Assembly: GCF_949628265.1 (NCBI RefSeq) | Contig: NC_088787.1 | Coordinates: 2,408,501-2,472,500 of the forward strand | DNA: 64,000 nt | Reading direction: 5' to 3' | From: Cloeon dipterum | Taxonomy: Eukaryota; Arthropoda; Insecta; Ephemeroptera; Baetidae | Shown here: positions 56,266 through 64,000 of the stretch, piece after piece | Position numbering within the stretch: the first letter of the stretch is position 1 | How the letters are laid out: each line of letters starts with the position of its first letter | Position numbers and translations under genes: made by a program | Notes under the pieces: generated by a model | Databases searched by the model: none | Told to the model about the DNA's origin: nothing | What the model saw: the letters and a program-made list of their open reading frames with translations, nothing else

Positions 56266-59100
56266 CATAAAATTAAAAAAATAGAAATTATTCAAATTTC
56301 TATCGCGAATGTCTTCAATTTTTCTTAATTCAAATCGCCCGGATAAAAAAACAGTAAATAAATCGTCTTATAGGCGCAGGGAAAAGTGATTTGTTTCGCC
56401 GTTGGGAGAGCTTAAAACGCATACGCAGAAATAAATCTCTCTTTGCTCTGCTTCTTTTAATACTTTTCTCGGCGCGGTAATTTCACCTGGAGGAATAGAC
56501 AGCATCAATCGCTCAGCACTGCTCCAGCGGCCGAATCCAGACAAACGCCATCCATTTTTCACGAAAAACTGCTGCTGCGTGTCTCCGTCTCGCGTCTCGC
56601 AGCACCCGCAGCACGTGCACAACTTTCCAGACGAAAAACACAACACTCAAAGAGCGAGCAAAGACGAAAGACGAGACTTTGGCGCACAGGACCATGACAT
56701 ATTATCTGGAAATTCTAAATAATTGGTCCCTGTAAATAAATGTGGACATATTTTGCAATTAAAGTGGAATGATAGTGAATTTTTTCATTTTAAAAAATGA
56801 TAATACGCCTTCTTTTTTTATCAAAGGAAATTAATTGCTTCCAGGGTGAGAAAAAAATATGAAAGTTTAATCGTAAGAAGATAAAAAATATTACTTTTGA
56901 GTCTTGAAAGATTTTTTGATATTTCACAAATTGCAGATTTTCGAAAGGGGTGTGTGTTTGGCCTGAATAAAATTCAGCAGTTGGTAGTAGCCTGAAATAC
57001 TGGCTAAATTCAGAAAGCTTATTAATTTTCCAGTTTTTTGCCTATTGAGCAAATTCTTCTCAAATTTACCATTTTCGCACAAAATTCGTCTGAAAACTTC
57101 AACTGGCTGTTAGAGAACCTTTAAATTATTTAGGGAAAAATCAAAATACCCAAAACTAAAGTCAATATGATCGAAAATCCTCTCAGAATAATTATTTTTA
57201 ACATTTTAATATCGCTTTCATTAATCCGCTTTAAGCTGTTCAATTTTTAAACTCATTTCGGAATTTAAAAACGAACTTTCCTCTTTTAATTCTATTTGAA
57301 ATACAGAGATAAAAACACACGAAAAGCGTTTTATCGGCGGAAAAATGTGCGTTGTAAAAGGAAAAGCGCGCGTGACAAAATAAAATATTCTCCGTTAGAG
57401 CAGCCGGGGTGGAATTTGCACATCGAGCGGCCGTTTCATCCCTCTTTGGCCCGCAATCGCAAGTGCTAAGTACATTTTTGCCTCTCTATCTCTCTCAGCC
57501 AGTCTTTCGGGGTGCATTTGGATCCGTCAATTATTCAGCGGCGGAAAAGCTTGAGACTTGAGACGCGTGGGAAAAGAAAAAAGGGAAAGCGGCCGCCGCA
57601 GGCTCTGATGAAAAATGCAACGGAGTTTTCGCCGAGAGACGCGAGAAACCGACCGCAGCAGCAGCGAAAATAGCAAAATAACCGACGGCCGTAAACGCAG
57701 AGATGGAAAATAAGAGCTCCGATCGAATAAAAATAATGTAGCCACAGAGTATATAGACTCCCAATTCTCGCTCCATTTTTATTTGCCTATTTTCTGAGCC
57801 TTTTTTTAAAATAAAATGATTTTTTAAATGAAATTAAAACTGTTTAAAAAGTTAAAATAAAAAAAAATTAAATAAAAACACTCCTAAAATTAATAAATGG
57901 AGAAGTTCCAGGTTTGAAGCTGGAAAAAGGGGGCGTTCCCTAATTTAAAGGCATGTAAAATTTCCCCAAAAAATATTTTTAAACCGTAACTCTTGACTGG
58001 GTTGAGGTATCACCTTGAAATTTTCACTGCCCAACCTAGTTTTCCATCCTGAACAACTTTTTAATTTACAAACAATCCGCAGGTCGAAGGTCAAGGCCAC
58101 CTTTCGCGACCTTTTTTCGAAAATTCAAAATTAAGGGATGATAACCCCCTTTGATTTTTTCGGGGTCCACGGCTGAAATGTAGCCCATGAAATTCTGCAC
58201 AAGCACACCAAGTTTCAAAGGTGTAATTTTATTAGTTTTGCTGCAATTCCAATTTGAAAATTAAAGTACCTGTTTAACCGCGCATGCGCATTCGTAAAGT
58301 TTATTTTTTCACATTTCTTTTGCTTATAAACACTAAGAGGGCCTAGGGTGGGCCTATTAAGGTTTAAATAAATTTTCAGGGTCTGTCCCTGACGTGACCC
58401 TGAGATAAAAAATTTCGAAAATGTCCGATTTCATTAAACTCGGTGTCTCTTCATAGGTTTTCACTGCTTAAAAGCTCAAATAAAATGCAAAAACTGCAAA
58501 ATTACTTAATCCTGATTGGATATTAAAAAAGGTTACAATTTTAAAACCTTTAATTTATGAAAATATCCTTCTGTCATGCAAAAAAATTAATAAAAATAAT
58601 TTCTCAAGCGCCTGATAAGAAATCGAGGCAACCGGTGGAGTCCGAGAGTGGCGCGTGTTGCATTTGCGTTTGTCAGCGTCTAGATAGATTTCGATAGGAG
58701 AATATTATTATGCTGCCGAAGCGAAAAACAATGCACGCGCGTCAAGAGCGGATGCAGGCTCGCTTTGTTAGCTCACGAACGCCGTTCCCGAGATCGAATC
58801 CCTTGATGCCCTAAAATCAAGCCAGCGGCGCTCTCGAATGGCATGCTGCCCCTCGCGCTAGCCGACCGCAAACTTTCTCCCAACACAGTTTTGATACGCT
58901 TGATGTCGCAACGAAATTCGACGCCAGAAAGGAGATGTGAGAAAAAAAATTCAATACCGTTCGAGGGAAGGAGCTCGAATTATCGGAGTTTTCAACTGGA
59001 TTTAATTTTCATACACGTCAAAAAGCAAAAATTCGATAGATTCTCTCAAATTTCAGACCAAAAATCTGTAAATAAATAAAAATATTTAAATTTTCCCAAG
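56266..59100. other. Intergenic region without a supported gene
   Basis: Two GC-richer patches stand out in AT-rich DNA: about 56380-56700 and about 57390-57770 (containing 'gcggccgccgcagg' and 'cgcagcagcagcg'). Both have open frames on the minus strand with no recognisable domain. A TATATAG-like box lies at about 57747. They could be promoters or exons of an unseen gene, but I find no consistent splice structure. Confidence 0.35.
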
Positions 59101-59471
59101 TTTAACGAAGTTTCTGAGCACACCAATCGATTCCTGAAGGTCGAATTAGGTATAATTGATATTTTTTCCAAAGAAACAGTGCAACGCGACGTGCGAACTT
59201 TTTTCCCGCCAAAACAATATGAACGTATATTAGAGAAGTGCGCATGCGTCGGAGCTTGGTGGATGTGACAAAGAAGTCATTCGTACAGGCGGTCTCTCTG
59301 CAAGTGCTCAAACCAGCTCTGACGCATGCGCAAATCTCGCATTATACGTTCTTATTGTTTTGGCGGGAAAAAAGTTCACACGTCGCGCTGCACTTTTTTA
59401 ACGGAAAAAATATCAATTCTAACTAATTCGACCCTCAGGAATCGATTGGTGCGCTCAGAAACTTCGTCAAA
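59101..59471. mobile_element. Foldback MITE, family F2
   Basis: An inverted repeat with arms of about 150 bp. The left arm is 'acgaagtttctgagcacacc' ... 'cccgccaaaacaatatgaac' ... 'gcgcatgcgtc'. The right arm is 'gacgcatgcgc' ... 'ttgttttggcggg' ... 'ggtgcgctcagaaacttcgtc'. The unpaired centre contains 'gtacaggcggtctctctgca'. Its relatives lie at 62106, 63003 and 31045 (fragment). Confidence 0.85.
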
Positions 59472-59699
59472 GCAGTCGTTTTTCACATAGAATTTGATAA
59501 ACGTGTTTTATGACATAAAAACCTCCTAAATATACAAACAGTTTCAACGGTTCAAATCGATTGTTATTCGTTTCAACCCAAAAACAAAATGAAAACCGAT
59601 TTTTCCCCCTCAAAATTCATTATTTAATTCAAAAACATATTTTGAGATATTTCTGAAATCGATTTATCCTGAAAAAACTGCTTGAAAATAGATTTTTAG

Positions 59700-60060
59700 T
59701 CTGAGCGCGCGGTGTTAGTTGTTTACGTCGTGTGCATTTCCAGTTGCAAATGCGGCGTGTTTAATAAAGAGCGCGTGGGCCAATTTTCCGCAGCGTTTGT
59801 TGGCCTCTCTCTCGCGCTAATTATCTTGCTTCCTCCGTCGCGGTCCCAGGGGAGACTCTGGCGCAGGGACAAAGAGCAAAACTTATTTGTTTGCAGCGCT
59901 CGCAGCGAAAGAAGCTCTCGAGCACGCGCTAGCTGCTCTTCATTACGCGTTGGTTGTTTCCTCCTCTCAATCCGCGAGTATATACACGCCGGGGAATATA
60001 AAAGGAGACGCGCGTGCATGCAAACACGTTTTTTTGTGTAAACGATGCAAGATGAGGATT
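59700..60060 (+). promoter_or_regulatory. GC-rich block with TATA box, role unknown
   Basis: A GC-rich stretch ends with a strong TATA box (TATAAAAGG at 59997-60005) in plus orientation, followed 25-30 bases on by 'catgcaaacac'. It may be an upstream promoter for the BTB gene, or belong to an unrecognised transcript. No open frame with known motifs follows. Confidence 0.3.
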
Positions 60061-60372
60061 TTTAAAAAAGAGAAAACAATGTACTTGCATGTATAAAAGG
60101 AAAATTCATTAAGTTATTACAAAATGTCACAAACAGGCTGCTTTAAAATTAATAATAATAATTTTGTTAACAATTTAACCAAACGCTAAACTTAATAATT
60201 ATCATAACCAAAAACATCTCTAATTACTTAAAATAAGACATAAAGAATTGTTTTTAATTTCCTAAATCTAACAACAAATGAGCATTAAGAAAATAATATT
60301 CCTGCGGATTTCTCTTTGTAACCACTCATTATCAGAAGTCAATGTGGCGCTCGCTCATTATTTTCTTCACAC

Positions 60373-60450
60373 GTATAAAAGCCTCAAACAAGTCCAGCTA
60401 AACCACTTTCTAAACAGACACTGGCCCGGGATTTACAATTTTAGAGGTGA
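60373..60450 (+). promoter_or_regulatory. Probable promoter and untranslated exon of the BTB gene
   Basis: TATAAAAG begins at about 60375. About 30 bases later a possible start lies in 'ccagctaaaccac', and a strong donor GAG|GTGAGT follows at about 60447. The next acceptor (TTTGCTTCAG, ending 61234) is five bases before the BTB start codon. The intron between them carries the GGTCC-rich element. Confidence 0.45.
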
Positions 60451-60497
60451 GTGTATGTTTTCTATTTAAATATCGTTCGGGATGTCTGGAAAATATG

Positions 60498-61105
60498 AAA
60501 ATTTAGGTCTTACGCAACCGAAAAGGTTCCAAAAGTGTCAGAGGACTGGATTGGAACCAAAAAATGGGGTTCGGATGCGAATTCGGTCCCCAACTTGAGG
60601 TTTGGGACCGTTTACCTCTGTCTGGAACTGTTCGGTCCCACACTGAAGCAATTCCGGTTCCTCAAAGAATGATTTTGCTCGCCACTAACGATCATGCCAG
60701 GTTTTTAAATTAGATTTCGACTATTTCGAGGGCTATCGATCAGACAAAAACGAGGTTCTTTAGTTCAAGACCAAACGGTCCCGCGGAAGGAACGGAATTC
60801 CGGTTCCATCGTGGCATTTTTTGGTCTTACGTGGAACGGTTAATCGGTTCCACGATGGAGCGGGATGGTTTTGGATCTGATTAAAATTTTAGAACGGAAA
60901 CAGTCCATTTTGAAGGGACCATCCGGTCCATCGTAGTACCACGTAGGACCAAACAATTAAAATGCCCTACCAGTTATCATGAAAAAAAACCGAACCGGTT
61001 CCGCAAATTGTTTGGTCCTGCGTGGAACTATTTGGACGGTCCCTTTGAAAAAGGGACTGCTTACTCGGTTCCTTTTAAAATCTACGATTAAAGGACCAAA
61101 TTTTT
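60498..61105. repeat. Element dense in GGTCC/GGAACC motifs
   Basis: Words such as ggttcc, ggaacc, ggtccc and ggaccg recur more than twenty times on both strands in about 600 bp. The ends look like short inverted repeats: AAAATTTAGGTC at 60498 and GACCAAATTTTT at 61094-61105. No coding capacity. Its internal repetition of one short motif resembles the structure of the 361-3611 element. Confidence 0.5.
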
Positions 61106-61239
61106 CCGACTATGGGATCCCCTCACGCTGATTTTTCAACCCCTAATCCGGCCCCAACCAATTCACTGAAATCTCGGCAAAGTTAAAAACCAATTATTTA
61201 ATAGACGCATTTACTATTTCGCCCTTTGCTTCAGATACC

Positions 61240-63837
61240 ATGAAGTGCATGACCCTGAGAGAACTTGCCGAACACTTTTTTGTTGAAAATGAGGAGACGC
61301 CGAGTTGCACGGTGACCTTCATCGTTGGCGATGATGACGGAAATCTTGAGGTACGTAGTGTTCTATTTTATTTTTAAATGTTCAATTTAATAATTTAACT
61401 GTTTCGGAGCTTATTTTTCAGAAGTAAAAATAATAAATTAATGATGATTTTCAGGAGGTGGAAGCCTGCATGAATGTGCTTGCAGCAAACAGTGATTACT
61501 TCAATAATGTTTTTCTAAACGATGAATTCAAAACCGAAAACAGAAAAATACGGCTTCAACATGTGGAACCGGACGTTTTCAAGTTGATTGTCGAGTAAGT
61601 ATTCTTTCTAAAAATCGAATTAACGCATGTATAAAAATGAATTTCAAAAAGGTTCACCCATCTCGGCGGATGGTGCAAATCCACGGTGGACAACCTGGAT
61701 TTGTGTTTGCGTTTGGCTCGGGCGGCTGTGGATTTGTCCATCAACGATTTGATCACCGAGTGCGCCCGACTGTCCAAGGCGCTACTCTCCGTCTCCAATG
61801 AAAGGGATCTGTGGGACTACTTAAGTGCGAATTCGGACATCCCATTCTTCGTCCAGCAATGCCTTGAGGTCTGCATGATAATTTCTTATTTATCTCAAAT
61901 TCTGATAAATGCGTCTGTCCGCAGCTGATAGCCACGGAAGCCGAATTTTGGCTGAATGAACCATCTTTCTGCAAAGTTAGCGAGGATGTTGTCCAACTTT
62001 TCCTGCAGAGAGATGATTTGAACGTTTCTTCCGAAGTGACGCTTTTTCGGGCCTGTCGTCGCTACTCGAGAGGAAAAATGAGGTGGTTTGCTGTTAAACA
62101 ACAAATTTGACGACGTTTCTGAGCACAGCAATCGATTCCTGAGGGTCGAATTAGTTAGATTTGATATTTTTCCGTTAAAAAAGTGCAGCCTGATGTGCGA
62201 ACTTTTTTCCCGCCAAAACAATGTGATTGGGAGAAGTGCGCATGCGTCAGAGCTGGTTGGATCTGGCAAAGAATTCATTCGTACAGGTGGTCTCTCTGCA
62301 AAAGCTCAAACCAGCTCTGACGCATAAGCACTTCTCGCATTCATATTGTTTTGGCGGGAAAATCAGTTCGCACGTCGCGCTGCACTTTTTGGAGGGAAAA
62401 AGAATCAACTTTCTCTAATTCGACCCTCAGGAATCGATTGGTGTGCTCAGAAACTTCGTCAAAGACGGTTTTAAATTATTTTTATTATTTATTTAATCTT
62501 TCAGTGACGTTTTCAAGCGAGTTTGTCTACCACACCTTCGTTTGACGTTCGTAACCGAGGGCATGCTTAACAGCGACGAAGAAAAATCGTTCCTTACCGA
62601 ATGCAAGGCCCACACGAATGCGTATTCCAACGCCCCGGCCAGGCACCGTTACGCGAGGAATTTAAACCACACTCACTGGGAATTGACTTTAACTGAGTCC
62701 ACGTGGAGAAATACTATCACGATTGAGAAGGACAGCATCTTTAAACTGACGATTAAGGCCAAGAAACCGGTTTTCATAACTGGGTTCGATTTATTCACCG
62801 AGAGCGACGAGACCAAATCTTCGGCTACTGAAATGTGCACGAGGTAAGAAAATAATTGACGTTTAAGGTTTTTTCTGATAATTGGACCATCAAAAGAGCA
62901 CCACTAAATGTCCTGACCTTAATAGTAGCATTTTGAAAATCAGTTATTTCGGTTATTTCTATATGAGACCGTTTGTTGTTTATTTCATTAGTAAATCGAT
63001 TATTTACGAAGTTTCTGAGCCCACAAATCGATTTTTGAGGGTCGAATTAGGTAAGTTGGATGTTTTTTCTGACCAAAAAGTGTAGCGCGACGTGCGAACC
63101 TTTTTCCCGCCAAAACATTACGAACGTATTTGCGAGAACTGCGCATGCGTGACAGCTAGTTTGAGCACTTGCAGAGAGACCGGCAGTACGAATGACTTCA
63201 TTTTAAGATCCAACCAGCTCTAACGCATGCGCACTTCTCCCAATTATGTTCATAATATTTTGGCGGGAAACAAAATTCTTGGCTTTTTGGTTGGAAAATT
63301 TTCACTGTACATGATACGACCCTCAGGAATCGATTGGTGTGCTCAGAAACGTCGTCAAAGACAGTCTTTAAACTCTTTAAGATAAAATGAAATGTCTGTT
63401 ACAGTATGCGTGCCCCGAATGGAAAGTTCACGAAGTATTTAGATGCGTATTACACTGTAAAACACGCCGACGGCTCCAGTGGCGAAGAACAGAGCATCAG
63501 TCTGCCGGAATTGATGGAGCCGAAGAAGTTTGTGCGGATGAATGTGGTCGAACATCTGCCAGAAGGAGCAGAGATTTGCGTCAAGCTCGTGATCAGACGC
63601 GAAAGTCACTTCTTGCTATACGCCACCAGCAATGGTAGTGACACTCGAAATAATGACACATTTGACATCGAACGTGGCTACGAGAACTGTGCTTGTCCCA
63701 TGACAACAACGAGACTTGGAGTCCGTCTCGATGATTTTTCTCTGTTTAAAAGGATTTATTACGTTGAAGCGCAAAACCCTCTTCTTGAAATGTTGCGCGA
63801 TTGCCCCGATTATAAGCTCACCTTTCTTGGACAATAA
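61240..63837 (+). CDS. BTB-BACK domain protein (465 aa, six coding exons)
   Basis: The exons are 61240-61350, 61455-61594, 61652-61868, 61925-62082, 62505-62843 and 63405-63837. All junctions are GT/AG and the reading frame is continuous (1398 nt). Residues about 22-115 form a BTB/POZ domain (CTVTFIVGDDDG, VLAANSDYFNNVF, IRLQHVEPDVFKLIVEF, NLDLCLRLARAAVDL). Residues about 118-235 fit a BACK domain (FFVQQCLELIATEAEFWL, VVQLFLQRDDLNVSSEV, LFRACRRYSRG, LPHLRL). The remaining 220 residues (WELTLTESTWRN, PVFITGFDLFTES, YTVKHADGSSGEEQSI, HFLLYATSN) look like a beta-rich PHR-type module. BTB-BACK proteins often act as Cullin-3 substrate adaptors, which is an inference here. AATAAA occurs at 63885-63890. 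Confidence 0.85.
62106..62463. mobile_element. Foldback MITE F2 in intron 4 of the BTB gene
   Basis: A 358-bp inverted repeat. 'tttgacgacgtttctgagca', 'cagcaatcgattcctgagg' is mirrored by 'cctcaggaatcgattggtg', 'tgctcagaaacttcgtcaaa'. It fills most of the 422-bp intron (62083-62504). Confidence 0.85.
63003..63359. mobile_element. Foldback MITE F2 in intron 5 of the BTB gene
   Basis: A 357-bp inverted repeat of the same family with the same end words ('acgaagtttctgagcccaca' / 'gtgctcagaaacgtcgtcaa'). Its central segment is inverted relative to 62106 ('cttgcagagagaccggcagtac'). It is in the intron 62844-63404. Confidence 0.85.
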
Positions 63838-64000
63838 AACTTCGTAATTGGTATTAAAATGATATTCATTTTATTATAGAACACAATAAATATTTATGTT
63901 AAAAGAATGGACTTGAAGGAACGCGAAACTTTCAAAAAAGCGCGGCAATTTAAGCCATTACGTCAATTATTTGGTTGTTTTGAAGTGTGAGGAAAGGAGT
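63838..64000. other. 3' flank of the BTB gene
   Basis: It contains AATAAA at 63885-63890, about 50 bases after the stop codon, which is a plausible polyadenylation signal. Nothing else is recognisable to the window edge. Confidence 0.5.

Noticed and set aside
56368-57776. Minus-strand frames in GC-rich patches as genes
   Set aside because: They have low-complexity Cys/Ser/Arg composition, no recognised domain and no convincing exon chain, so I kept them only as GC-rich patches.
59712-60096. Overlapping frames on both strands near the TATA box at 59997
   Set aside because: They are mutually overlapping, GC-driven open frames without motifs. Promoter sequence is the simpler reading.

Overview
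The window looks like AT-rich arthropod, most probably insect, nuclear DNA. Short exons with GT/AG introns, a yellow / major royal jelly protein (MRJP) family, a BTB-BACK gene and many foldback (MITE-like) repeats support this. The species cannot be fixed from the sequence.

From about 3.8 to 55.5 kb the minus strand carries a tandem array of yellow/MRJP-like genes, numbered 1 to 11 from left to right. A remnant of a twelfth lies at the right edge, and spacer sequence at the left edge suggests the array continues outside the window. Transcription runs right to left. The shared plan is a promoter with an untranslated first exon (exon 0), then coding exon A (signal peptide and N-terminal MRJP blade), exon B (main MRJP beta-propeller), exon C (last propeller blade) and exon D. 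In seven genes (5-11) exon D encodes a transmembrane helix, in five of these preceded by a Ser/Thr-rich stalk. Genes 8 and 11 add a cytoplasmic tail of roughly 135-140 residues with seven tyrosine motifs (YDDV, YAEV/YSEV, YDEV, YLxV). Genes 2-4 have a collapsed exon D that ends the protein as a secreted form. Gene 1 is broken. Exon phases agree in all ten intact genes. The family therefore ranges from secreted yellow proteins to receptor-like, membrane-anchored ones that could signal through phosphotyrosine. In five genes an AATAAA lies just inside the exon C donor, next to an in-frame stop, which suggests a possible secreted/membrane switch.

Flanking and intronic DNA is rich in mobile elements. 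These include a 3.25 kb terminal-inverted-repeat element (about 361-3611), a 1.8 kb hAT-type element with a perfect 8-bp target duplication (5790-7593), several foldback families, a hairpin-bearing dispersed repeat, and an element full of GGTCC/GGAACC motifs near 60.5-61.1 kb. From about 55.5 to 60.3 kb I see no supported gene.

On the plus strand, 61.2-63.8 kb holds one six-exon BTB-BACK protein gene. It has a probable untranslated exon and TATA promoter near 60.4 kb and two related foldback elements in successive introns.
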